DNA of 64,000 nucleotides from contig JAFEMH010001484.1 of assembly GCA_022495995.1 (NCBI GenBank), positions 248,001 to 312,000 on the forward strand, in the 5' to 3' direction. Made by a program: the position numbers and the translations under genes. The notes under the pieces are model-generated. The model had not been told where the DNA came from, did no database searches, and saw only the letters and a program-made list of their open reading frames with translations. Below are positions 45,898-56,403 of this stretch, in pieces. The stretch's first letter is position 1. Each line of letters starts with the position of its first letter. Source of the stretch: Adenophora triphylla var. japonica. Lineage: Eukaryota > Streptophyta > Magnoliopsida > Asterales > Campanulaceae.

Positions 45898-47835
45898 ATG
45901 TCAACACCAGAGAAAAGTATAGTGGGCCAGAAAACAATGACGGGAAGGAGCCTTATCCCGCCTATCTCAGGACTGGGAGCTTTGGGAACAACTGGGGAGA
46001 AAGACTCTTCTACTTCGCAACAGGTGATTCCGGAGGAGAGAGAGCGGGATACAGGTGATGAAAGAGAGAGAAATGTAATGCCACCACCGCCAGAGGAGGA
46101 AGTGGAGAATGAGGAGGAAAGCTTGAGGATTCACAACAATTTAATCTTGCAATGGTTGGAGAATAACAAGCGATTGATGATCATGAAGAAGAAGCCAACC
46201 CCTATCCCGCAGGGCTTGCTGAAGGCGACAGAAGAGGTGAATAAGGGAGCGGGCAAGGAGGTGATAGTAGTGGATGATGTGAGCGGCAGAAGGAAGTAGA
46301 ACCTGAAAAAATGAAAGAGGCTGAGGTGAGACTTGATGGGACGCAGAAACGGAAGGCGGGAGAATATATAGAGAATGGGCGGAAAATCAAGGTGTACCAT
46401 TGGCCGCACACTTCGCAAGTATCGTCGTTCTATTGTGAAAATGAGGAAGATGACACCGCCGCAAACGATGAAGGGTTTGGAGATTTAGAAGAAAGGATGT
46501 CAAAAGGAGGCGAGAAAGCTAAGCTTTTAGAAAAGGGAAAAGGGGCGGTAATGAGTCGCTTTGGAGAAGAGGACGGATTAACGAGACAAATGGCTGAAAT
46601 GGCAAGAAGGCTAGCGGAATTAGAAAAGGGCGGTACAGTTGATAGTGAGAAGGACTCTTTCGTTGCCCCATTTGCCAGATACATTCAGGAAGCTGAGCCT
46701 GCCCCAGAATTTCGTATGCCGACATTATCTAAGTATGCGGGATTAACCACAGCCAGAACTCACGTGGCGGGATTTGAAGTGACAATGGCGATAGTGACCA
46801 AGGATGATGCACTGCTATGCAAAAACCTTTGCTAGCACATTGGAGCTTCAAGCGTTGGAGTGGTTCACGTAGCAACCCGCTAACTCTATTGTGGGGTATC
46901 AAGATTTCAAGCGAAAGTTTCTGGCGAGATTTGGAGCCGTGGGAACTCAGCCGGTGGTATTACAGGAATTAATGGGAATTAAACTGAAAGTGGGAGAAGG
47001 TCTGATAACCTACACCAACAGGTTTTTGTTGATTGCCAACCTCATTTTCGAGATAGAGCCCAAGTATGCGATAATGATGTATATGCCGGGCCTGGTGTCA
47101 GAAGCTTTTAAAAGAGAGTTGAGGATGAGGTTGCCCGCGACTTTAAGTGAGTTGCATGATCGAGTTAAAGCATACTGTGGTGGTGAAGACATTGAAGAAG
47201 GAACATCTGGCACTGCAAGAAAAAATGTTAAAGATAGAATTGATTATGTCAAGGAGGATAATGCAGCTCGCGGTGGAGGTCGAGGAAATCAGGCCGGCGG
47301 AAGGGGTGGAGGCCGGGCAGGTGGTCGCGGCAACGGGAGAATTATTAGATTCACCAGATTAAACGCCAGGCCAAGCGAGATTTTGAGGGCGGATGACTTA
47401 CCTGCGGCATTCGAAATGACCGACAGAGGAAGAAGGAATATGAATCAATATTGCAATTATCATAGAGATAGAGGGCATGAAACTGATGAATGTTACAACC
47501 TAAAGAAAGTGATTCAAGGAAAGATTGACAGGGGCGAATTACAGGAATATGTGTGGCAGGAGCAAAATGTGGCGGCTCAAGGAGGAAATGGCGAGAGGAA
47601 TGAAATATTGGTGATTCATGAGCCAGCTAGTATTACTTGTCTAAGTAATCAGATAATGTCACTGTCACATACCTGCCATATTCCCGCCTACCCCCCGAGT
47701 GAAGAGAGGATTGTCAGCTTTAGCTTTTCAAGGCGAGAGTTGGCCTTGACTCCAAGCCATGGATGCCAGCCGATGGTGATTTCGATTGCTCCAGGAAATA
47801 GTATTCTGCACAGAGTATTAGTTGACAAATTTTAA
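45898..47835 (+). pseudogene. gag: Tat-like gag ending in a truncated protease
   Basis: The ATG at 45898 (MSTPEKSIVGQKT) begins a charged N-terminal region. A one-base slip near 46290 moves the frame to MKEAEVRLDGTQKRKAGEYI. The gag domain starts near PEFRMPTLSKYAGLTTARTH; an extra A near 46822 and a TAG at 46869-46871 break it before VGYQDFKRKFLARFGAVGTQ and LHDRVKAYCGGEDIEEG. Then come a Gly/Arg-rich stretch (RGGGRGNQAGGRGGG) and a C-x2-H-x4-H-x4-C finger, CNYHRDRGHETDEC, typical of Tat-lineage gag. The protease start VISIAPGNSILHRVLVD is followed by KF and a stop: the rest of pol has been deleted exactly after the catalytic Asp. Confidence 0.85.
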
Positions 47836-47979
47836 ATTTTCTATGGGAGTATATGTATATGAGGATATCTCGCCAAAGGTAAGAAGGCAAAGAGTTTTTT
47901 GATGAATTATCAAAACAATTTTGATGAATTATTGAAGCAAATTGATGAAGAAAAAGAGAAAAGAAAAGTAAGCCGCAAA

Positions 47980-48345
47980 GTATCATGTGAAAGAAAGTCT
48001 CCGGACTATAAAAAGGAAAGTCTCCGGACTATAAACAGGAAAGAAAGTCTCATCTCGCCTGTATGACATGTATATGGATGCGACTATAAACAGGAAAGAA
48101 AGTCCCATCTCGCCTGTATGGCATGTATATGGATGCGACTATAAAAATGAGAGTCTACGGACTATAAAAATGAAAGTCTACGGACTATAAAGGAGAAAGT
48201 CTACGGACTATAAAAAGGAAAAGTTTAAGGACTATAAACGAGAAAGTCTATACCGACTATAAACTAGAAAGAAACCCATCTCGCCTAAATGGCATGTAAA
48301 GATGCGGCATATATGAAAGAAAGCACATCTCGCATAAATGGTATG
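47980..48345. repeat. Minisatellite of GAAAGTCT-CGGACTATAAA units
   Basis: Short units of about 23 bp, GAAAGTCT(C/A)CGGACTATAAA, alternate with a longer unit carrying CATCTCGCCTGTATGGCATG and GGATGCGACTATAAA. At least ten short or composite copies. It lies where pol should be, between gag and the end of the antisense gene. Confidence 0.8.
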
Positions 48346-48839
48346 TAATGATGTCGCGAAAATGGAAGTAAATGTATTTCGTTGGAAAGACATGGAAAGA
48401 TATAAATTAAGGAAGAAAGGTATTTTTTGTTTTTAAGGCAAATTAAGATGTGGAGGCACAAAATAAGAAAATTATTCCAAGTAAGAATCATGAAAAAAGC
48501 ATGAAAGAAGCAAAAGAGAAACAAAGATCAGCGACAATGTGAGTCGCGTTGTATGCACTGCAAGTAAAGTCGCCTAAAGACGACTTCACTTTTTCGATGG
48601 GAGTATAAGTATGGAGTACCTGTCATGCAAAAAGGAGATTTTTGATGAACTATCAAAACAAAATAGCAAAAGCAAGATATGATAATGAAGTAAAGCATAA
48701 AGATAAAAGGGGCAAGCACGAAGGCCGCAAATATACATTGTTTAAAGGCACAGAGGCCCCAAATAAAATAAAGTAAGTTGTTTAGCCACTAGGGCAAGTT
48801 ACAAAAATTGTTCAAAATAAACTAAGTACTAAAGCAGAA

Positions 48840-51800
48840 TCAAGTTGAAGCATTTGGTTCATCAGTAGGCGCGGGTTGAGTGGAGCTTGAGGCAGCAAGA
48901 GTGAGAGCTTTAGCCTCATCCAAAAGTTGATGTTTATATTCCAATTGATTGTTCCATAAAGGGAGGACGTTTGGCACTTGAAGAGGAGCGGGTTCCCAAG
49001 GCGACTTACTCCAAAGAAATAAGATCTTCCTCCAATCTTTGAGTTCATCAGCCGAATATGGAACTAAAGGATGACCCAGGCGACATATATCACTGAAGAT
49101 TGGCTCTAAGCCCCATTTCGCAAGTCGCTCGATGGTAATGGCGGGTATCTCAGCGGCATCAGCAGCTGCAGCTCGCATAACCTGAAGAGAGGTTTGGTCG
49201 CCAATATCCAGAATGTCTTCCTTAAGTTTGTTTACATCAGCATTAAGGGAGGTGATTTCAGCGATTTTCCCTGTAAGTTCTTCTCGCAGCTTGGCTATCT
49301 CGCCTTGAAAGAATTGAGTGTCAGCGGCATGAGTCTCCTTTAGAGTCTCATTCTCGCTCAGAAGTTTGGCGGCATTTTCCTTGGCAGAATTAAGTTCAGC
49401 AGTAGCCTTATCAAGGTTGGTTTTGGCGGCATTGAGCTCAGTATTGACGATTTCGAGCTGATTTTGAGAAGTAGTCAAGTCAGTTTTTAGCTTATCTCGC
49501 TCCCCCTCCAAGTTGGCGATTGTTGCATCTCGCCTACCAACTCTGCCACGAAGGATATCTTTGTCTCTTCTCAATATTTGGTTGGAGTTTTCTAACTGCT
49601 GCACATCCTTGGTAAGTTGGTGGTTCTTGTCATTGATGCCAATAATAGAAGCTCCAAGCTAAATGAAAAAGTTAAGTTAAAGGCCAAAATGAAGAAAATA
49701 GCAATTAGATAAGAAAGGAAAGAGCGACATACCATTGAAAAGTGAATCCCGGCTTGGCAAGCGGCATGATCAATGTCCATATTCGTTACTCGTTGAACCT
49801 GGATAGGGTCACTAGCACGAATCAAAGCTGAACTGCCAATCAAGCATTCATCAACACCGCGAACTTCATTAATCAATCCCGTCAAGCGAGGAACATTGGC
49901 GGCTTCTTTGCACAGTTCATATAGCCCATTAAAGTCAGTGGGCTTCTCAAAGTTTTCTTGAAGCCAGCTAGGAGTAGGAAGGGTCGAAGAAGTTTGTGGG
50001 TCACGTGAAGGAGGAGGAGAGTTAGAAACATTTGTCAAGTCACAAAACTCCATATCTTGAGGAGGAGGAGGATCATCATTTTGAATGGGCTCACTGCATC
50101 GCTCGCGGCGAGGGAGAGTTTGTGCGGACGGCTTCGGAAAGAAGGAATGATAATGTTTTCTTCGATGGGGGCATCATCAGATCGCAAGATAGAAGTTGGT
50201 GGGACAGAAATTGGCGGGATATTACCTTCGTTAGATGGAAGGACCTGAGTAGTTGGAAGAGCTTGAGAAGATGGAGGACCCTGAGTAACAACTGGATTTG
50301 AGGGGATAGCTTCTTGAGTGGAAGTGGCGACATTGGGTAGAACTGAGGCAATCCTTTTTTGTCGCTTTGCTTTGGTCCCAGGGTTGTTAGGTTTAGCTCT
50401 GGCTTTGGAGGAGCTCTGGGTTTTCTCCAAGTCAATTTCTTCGGTATCCTTGCCATCGCGGGATAATGGCAAGGGTAGATTATCGGGAAGAAGGCCGAGA
50501 GCAGTGTCACGGGTACTGGCAAGTCGCTTCATTCTCCTGTTCATCTCCAAATTGGCGCTTTGGCGGCTGTCCATTGATTTGGCTCGGTGGTCTGGAAACA
50601 AAGAAAAAGAAAATTAAGAATCAGAGTTTGCTTCTGTATAAGTTAAAAAATAAAATAAAATATAAGGTTAAAGAAGAGACATACAAAGAACATTGTTCAT
50701 GGCGGTACAATGACGAGTACCCTTGCACGACTGGCACTCGTGAGCATATTTATTTTCTGTATGCCGCTCCTATCCATCAAAATAAACGTGGCTTATTGGA
50801 ACCCGCGGCGAGGCAAGAGGTAAGTTGTCGGCGATTCCGACTCTGTCAAGTAGTTCCCTATTTCGCAAAATACCCCTCCAAGAAATAAGAGGTTGGGGTG
50901 TATCAGCGGGAGAATCTGCGGGAAGGGCGACTAAAGCGCGAATAGCGGCAATAAGGGCATTGTCGCCCACAACAGAAGCATCTTTGGTTTCGATTTGGGG
51001 TTTAATGGGGTGAAGATTAGCGGGATGAGACCACCCAACGCGAGAGACGATGAAGAGTGGGTCATCCATCCAGTCATAAACTTTGGTAGGTAAGGGAGTA
51101 AGGACCTTGGGACCTCGCTGATATTGGAGGGAAAGGCGGGTTTCTACTATCCCGTTTTCAAGCTTGTTGGTTTGTTTATATCCTTTGAATAAAGAAATTA
51201 AAGAGGTGACTGTGGGTTCCTTTCTCAAAGCGCGACACATGGTAATAAAAACAGTTATTATCCTTATAGCGTTGGGATGAATTTCGGTTATCATGGCTTG
51301 GGTTTTGTACAAAACTTCGCAAAGAAAAGGATCAAGGGGAATCCTAAGGCCAGCCTTAAGTTGCGAGGAAAAACAACTATGCCATCTCGCATTTCTCTCA
51401 GATGGGCGAGGGAAGTGTTTCCTTGATAGTCAGAAATACGGTAAATAGAAGGATCAATGTTGTATAGGGTGTGCCAAGTGGTGATGGGATTAGGTATGAG
51501 AGAACTGGTATCAGGAGCGAGAGAAGATCCCGCCTCAGCATGAGCGGGATTGATAAAAAGGTTACCTTCAGCCAAGTTCAAATTTTGGACCCCTGTAAGA
51601 GGGGAGTTGCTGGTTGTCACGGCGGGAGAAGAGGTAGCTTGATCGGCCATCTCGCTGGAATCACTGGAAGAAGAAGAAGAAAGGACAGATTTATAATGCA
51701 TCCTACGTTTGGAAAAAGGGTCAGCGACACAGGGGGATTCAGATGAGTCGCTTAAATTTGGGTCATATTTATCTTTGATAAACCGTACCAATTCTCTATG

Positions 51801-52025
51801 AGAAGTAAAAATATGAGACATAGGGGCTGAAAGAGGAAGAAAGAAGCGGCCTTGAATCTCGAAAGAGTCAATGACTGAGGGATCCACCCAGTTTTCAATC
51901 AGCATCCTAATTATGTCGGCCTTGGACAATCTCGCCCAAGTAGTTCGCAGGCGCCTGTATAAGCCGCCTGAGACTTGACACCTACCATATCTAACCCGCC
52001 TAGCACAATTCTTGTATCTCGCCAT
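48840..52025 (-). pseudogene. Antisense gene of the Tat-like element (putative gypsy-type transposon domain plus coiled coil)
   Basis: Three exons on the minus strand: 52025-50685, 50591-49733 and 49658-48840; both introns (93 and 74 bp) start GTATGT and end AG. The start is the ATG at 52025 (MARYKNCARRVRYGRCQVSG). The region GIVVFPRNLRLALGFPL, then YKTQAMITEIHPNAIRIITV and MCRALRKEPTVTSLISLFKG, resembles the Pfam 'putative gypsy type transposon' family. Exon 2 is Ser/Pro-rich with a basic NPGTKAKRQKRIASV (possible nuclear signal). Exon 3 begins LGASIIGINDKNHQ and forms a long heptad coiled coil (about 49600-49200). Defects: one C short near 51330, a TAG at 50770-50772, one base short near 50088. 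Intact length would be about 1000 residues. Antisense ORFs of this kind are known in Tat relatives such as Retand and Grande; their function is unknown. Confidence 0.78.
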
Positions 52026-52680
52026 GAGTGGCAATTTGGGAACAAAATTGAAAGGACACAACAAAGGGAATAACAAGACTCAAACAATTGGGCAAAAATG
52101 AAAGATCAAAGTATGGGGTTTTCTAGAATATGAAAGGTTTTGGAAAAATTACCTGGTAGAAATGAAGAACAGCCGGAGAAGACGAAGAAATGCCGGAAAA
52201 TGTGACGGAATCCTGGGAAATGAGGAATGAGGCTTCGAAATCAACTACGGATAGCAAATGATGAACGAAATGGGGTTTAAGAAATGAATTAGTGATTAAA
52301 ACAGTAAAGAAACGGTGAAAAAGAGAGTAAGGTTCGTCGGAGTCAAGGTGGAGGTTCGCCGGAATTTGGGGATGATAGAGCAAGAGAGTAAAAAGTAAAA
52401 AAGAGAAATATTGAAAGGAAAATGGGTATTTATATGAGAAAGGAATTGGGGAAACTGATTGATGTGACGATTAAGATGACGAATTTTAAATTTTCTCTCT
52501 TATTTGGCACGATTCCCAAATGACGGCACATTGAATTTTAGGGGGCTCACCATGGAGGTGACACGTGTATAAATAGGGTTTGTTCAGCATTCAGGCTTCG
52601 TGAAGAAGGAATTGAAGGCCGCGGAAAAGCGAGATAGTGAACATCAAGTTTTTGGCGAGACCATAAATGAATCTCGCCTC
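52026..52680 (-). promoter_or_regulatory. Upstream region of the antisense gene
   Basis: Lies between the antisense start codon and the 3' LTR. No confident TATA assignment. On the minus strand a leader rich in CCGGCGAACCTCC-type sequence occurs at 52150-52370, which could be the 5' UTR. Confidence 0.35.
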
Positions 52681-52695
52681 AAACTTAGGGGCTTC
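52681..52695 (+). promoter_or_regulatory. Polypurine tract of the Tat-like element
   Basis: AAACTTAGGGGCTTC immediately before the 3' LTR. Confidence 0.65.
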
Positions 52696-53444
52696 TGATG
52701 CTGCCCAAAAATAATGGTTGGGACTTGGACCAAGGTCAACAGCGGGAAATGATCCAGTAGGCCCAAAGCGAGTCAGGGCCCAAGAAGAATATAGGGATAA
52801 AGGTAGCTCAGTTGGGGTTCATGGGAAACGATGCCAATAGATGTCCCACTAAGGTCAATGGAAGGGAAAGCCCAAGGAAATATATGCGAGATATTGGTTA
52901 CTGAGCGGCGAGATAATGAAGCAAGTCAACAAGATAATAGCGTAAGAGGAGAAGGCGAGATATTAAGTTGAGGCGACACAATATTCAGTTATCCGTATCC
53001 AGCGAGAGACAAAACTAAGGGGAGCGACTCATAAGAGGCGGCAGATAAATATCTACGAAATGGGACCCATAAAACGGTTGGGCATTGGGAAAGTGATCAC
53101 GTGTTGTGAGTTTATTCTTTTTGCTAGCCAATGGAATGATGACACGTGGACATAGGCATGGAATGTGAGGAGGTCATGTGCGTGGCACGAGGTGAGGAGT
53201 ATATATATGAGGGATAGTCTTCATTGGCAAGGTACGTACACACCTTCACCCACAAACACTTTTCCATATTGTTCAGATTTATCACCTCAGACAAACACTT
53301 ATCCTCACGCCGGAGGGGCTTACGCCGGAGTCGCCCTCGGCTTAGTTGACGTTTGTGTTTGTGCAGATTCGAAGAAGGAGCCGGAGCTGTCCTATTCCGA
53401 CTACAACGGTCGTGTTGTCGCTGAGGAAATTCCTGGCAACATCA
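52696..53444 (+). repeat. 3' LTR of the Tat-like element
   Basis: 749 bp, same ends as the 5' LTR; differences include A/G at about 52950 and C/T near 53164, 53272, 53336 and 53418. Confidence 0.92.
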
Positions 53445-53575
53445 TAAAGTTATTTTATTTAGTAAACAAACCAATTTTTACATTGATCGGAAAATCTTTT
53501 CCGTTGACTTTTTATTATGATGGTTACCAAACATCGAAAAATGGGGAAAACATTTTCCCCCAAACAAACGGAGCA

Positions 53576-53989
53576 TTATTAAAAACTAATTATTTACTGA
53601 ATTTCAAAAATTGTTATCGATTAAGGAAAAGAGAGGTGGGACATGCCAAAATGGAAATTCGTCCGATTTGAGGTGGGACGGAGGGTGTATATTAATATCG
53701 ATAACTTTTTTTTAGAACATCGCGAGCAATATTAAATTTTAAGTTGACTACCAAAAACAAAATGAGATTATATATCAAGAACATTGAAAGAGTGCCACAT
53801 GATTTTTATCTAATACATACCCCATAAATTAAAGAAAAATTTTATCGCATGACAATTAAGTCGTAGTGTTATATAGCACTGAGCATTGGGTCATATAACA
53901 ATATCACGTTCATAAGATTAATGTGACGGAGAGGAATGAAGCATGAAATGAAATCCTGAATTTTTCGATTACATATAACTTGAGTATCA
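53576..53989. other. Non-coding DNA with one Stowaway-like end
   Basis: GAGGTGGGACGGAGGGTG at 53671 resembles a Stowaway terminus; no partner end was identified. Nothing else recognised. Confidence 0.4.
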
Positions 53990-55330
53990 TAAACACTTGG
54001 TTCAAGAACAGACAATCTTACTTGGTGACCTACACGAGTGGAGGTAATGCGAGTTATATTGATTTTTTCTTAGTAAGAAATGCTTGAAAAAAGAGTCACA
54101 CGGATTGAAATGTTATTATGGGTGAGAGTACAACAAATCAACATAGAATTGTGGTACTTGATTTTCGAAGTATGAGTTATTCAAGAAAGAGAAAATCACA
54201 AGTCGACCCGATAATCAAGTGGTGGAAGTTGTAAGGGGAGAATCAACAAAGATATTTGGCTAAGATGGTCACTACCAATATTTGGTCTGGTAATATGGGT
54301 TATATAGATATAGATTTGACTTGTGCTAAAATGTAGCATAACATAAAGAAGGTGACGAAAAAAGTTCTTGGAAAATTTAAAGAAAGCTTGCCACCAAGTA
54401 AAGACACTTCATGGTGTAACGAGGAAGTGATGCAAACGATAAAGAGCGAGCAAAAATGCTACAAATTATTGGGAAAAATGAAAAAGTGATGAGAAATATA
54501 AGAAGTATAAGGAGACTAGAAGATAAGCAAAGAAATCAGTAAGAGATGTAATAGCAAAGGTGAAGCATGAGCTTTTTGCTAGATTTTTTTTTTCACTACT
54601 CACACACCCACACACACACATGCATGTACAGAAGTGCCTAGGAGATAAATCCTAGGGAGAGAAAGCCTTCCCTCTAACTTCTGGGGGAATTGAACCCATG
54701 ACCTCCAGGTTGGAAGCCATGAGCTCTAGCCAGCAGACCAAATCCCCATGTACAGCTTTTTGCTAGATTGGATACAAAAGATGGGGAGAAGGAAATCTAT
54801 AGACTTGCTCGTATCAGGGATAAGAGGGAAAGAGATATTGGAAGGGTTAATGTGTGAATGATGTAGATCAAATAGTTCTGGTCGGGGATAATGAGATAAA
54901 AGATAAATGTGGGTCGTACTTTGATAACTTGTTCAATGCCGATCAAGAGCATGATATTGGAGATTTAAATATCTATTCGAGTATGGTTAATAGATATTTT
55001 ACGCGGAGAATTAAAAAAAAAACAGAAGTGAAAATGACAATGAAAAAAATGGGATTGAAGAAAGTTGTAGGGATGGATGGCATACTGTTCGAGGTTTGAA
55101 GATATTTTGGGGAGAGGAGAATACAATGGTTAACAACACTATTCAATAAGATACGTATAAGTAACACAATGTCATTAAATTGGAGGAAAAGTACTCTAAT
55201 TTATTTGTATAAGAACAAAAGTGATATAAAATATTGTGCCAACTATCGGAGTATCAAAGTAATGAGCCATAATATGAAACTTTGGGAAAGAGTAATTTAA
55301 TAAAGGCTAAGGAAAATTGTGCAGATTTAG
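53990..55330 (+). pseudogene. RTE-type LINE, degenerate endonuclease and RT
   Basis: The endonuclease end is readable near 53998-54200 as TWFKNRQSYLVTYTSGGNAS, then YIDFFLVRNA and, after breaks, QHRIVVLDFRSM. The RT part includes WLTTLFNKIRISNTMSLNWR, STLIYLYKNKSDIKYCANYR and VMSHNMKLWERVI (about 55125-55300), the classic plant RTE/BovB-like RT blocks. Many stops and deletions. A SINE is inserted at 54586-54753. Confidence 0.8.
54586..54753 (-). mobile_element. tRNA-derived SINE inserted in the LINE
   Basis: On the minus strand: TGGCTAGAGCTCATGG resembles an A box, and GGTTCAATTCC is a good B box (consensus GGTTCGANNCC). A TG-rich segment and an A-run end the element. It is flanked by exact 16-bp duplications, AGCTTTTTGCTAGATT, at 54570-54585 and 54754-54769, the hallmark of target-primed insertion. 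About 168 bp. Family not identified. Confidence 0.85.
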
Positions 55331-55933
55331 GATAATTAATTTGGATCTATGCTCGTAAGACTGAAAGTGCCCCAATCTGGTGCTCCGATCGCATGGGTAG
55401 TTTGGATTTTTTTTAATAAAGTGGGACGGAGCATAATAGTGTGAATGGGAGTCGCTACGACATTTTTTGTTAGCCGAAACTTTGAAAAAGGCTATTTAAT
55501 GAAATAAGAGTTCGGAGGTTACTTTACACATTATAAAATGTATCAAGAGCTCACCCAAAGTGCCTTAGATCAACGAGTCTTCCTAAAATAAATGTGTGTG
55601 TGTGTGTGTTTTAAGTCAAAATACGCAACTGAAGATTTTGAGAAAATATTGCATCTTTAGAAATCATTAGAAATCAGTTTTGAACAAAAAATGATAAAGG
55701 GGGAACGGGTTTTACAAGTAAAAAGGGAGAGAGACACCAGATTGGTCATAGAATATCTTCCGCGTTCGCCGCCTCGTCAGGCGGAATTCTCCCCCCCTCG
55801 CCGATCAGAATTGTCCCTGCCTCGCCTGCTAGAATTCTCTCCTCAGTTGGTTTAAGCCGATTTCAACATGTACGATAAGGTGAAATTTAGAGGATATTCT
55901 TCATCTGTATTGATACAAAAAAGACGTGGATAT
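55331..55933. other. Non-coding, no gene recognised
   Basis: A short (TG)n run at about 55590-55610. At 55750-55850 repeated GCCTCGTC/GCCTCGCC with GAATTCTCCCC-type strings. Nothing else. Confidence 0.5.
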
Positions 55934-56119
55934 TTAGTGAAGCTCAATGTGGTAGTGAAATCTGTCGCGGATCAAACGATGAAACTCATTTGAGATAAGA
56001 AATTCTCGCTCCTCCGGCTTGTATCCACCGCTTTCAACTATGATTTTGACTTGTCTGGTGTTGTATCTGCCTCCTTCATCTTTGTCTTGAATCTCCATCT
56101 TCTTTTCATCAATCTTCAT
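55934..56119 (-). CDS. Small hypothetical ORF, 61 codons
   Basis: The minus-strand ATG at 56119 opens a charged, Lys/Glu/Arg-rich peptide (MKIDEKKMEIQDKDEGGRYN...RLIRDRFHYHIELH). Upstream on the same strand is a leader-like stretch of CCGGCGACC repeats and a (GA)n/(TG)n tract (56270-56312). It reads like coding sequence in composition, but I recognise no family and see no splice partner. Could be a gene fragment. Confidence 0.25.
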   Translation of the reverse strand: MKIDEKKMEIQDKDEGGRYNTRQVKIIVESGGYKPEEREFLISNEFHRLIRDRFHYHIELH

Positions 56120-56269
56120 GATAAATGGTTAGGGTTTTTTTCTGAGTAGGGACTACCGCCATAGTAATAGGTCGCCGGAGTCTGGGGAGACGGTCGCCGG
56201 AAGCGGAGGAGGTGAGGGGTTCGCCGGAAGTGGAGTGACGGGAGATACGAATATAGAGAGAAAATGAGT

Positions 56270-56312
56270 GAGAGAGAGAGAGAGAGAGAGAGTGTGTGTG
56301 TGTGTGTGTGTG
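56270..56312. repeat. (GA)n(TG)n microsatellite
   Basis: About 12 GA units followed by about 9 TG units. Confidence 0.95.
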
Positions 56313-56403
56313 GGATATGTGAAGGGGGTGTACTTATTTCATTTAAGATATTATAAATGAACTATGAGATTATATGGTTAATTTATTTTCGAGTGCGTCT
56401 GCT

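Larger units (their letters stand above)
44566..53444 (+). mobile_element. Non-autonomous Ty3/gypsy element of Tat type with an antisense gene
   Basis: Two 749-bp LTRs with only about eight differences by my count, a primer site like tRNA-Glu, gag, a protease that ends at its active-site Asp, no RT/RNase H/integrase, a minisatellite, a large intron-containing gene on the opposite strand, and a polypurine tract. Flanks are GAAAG (44561-44565) and TAAAG (53445-53449), a target duplication with one mismatch. Size 8.9 kb. The near-identical LTRs mark a recent insertion, which must have used pol proteins from another element. Confidence 0.88.
43476..53575. mobile_element. G-rich Tourist-like MITE split by the Tat-like element
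   Basis: The left end TGCTACGTTTATTTGGAGGG (43476-43495) matches the right end read on the minus strand, TGCTCCGTTTGTTTGGGGGA (53575-53556). The right end is followed by TTA. Removing the 8.9-kb insertion leaves about 1.2 kb, most of which is the G-rich minisatellite. The target duplication is not resolved on the left. Confidence 0.7.

Noticed and set aside
47980..48345. Regular short repeats considered as a CRISPR array
   Set aside because: Units are directly abutting and of mixed length with no unique spacers, and the DNA is plant nuclear; it is a minisatellite within a retroelement.
50032..51013. Plus-strand open frames opposite the antisense gene
   Set aside because: No recognisable domains; the minus-strand frames have conserved motifs and matched splice sites.
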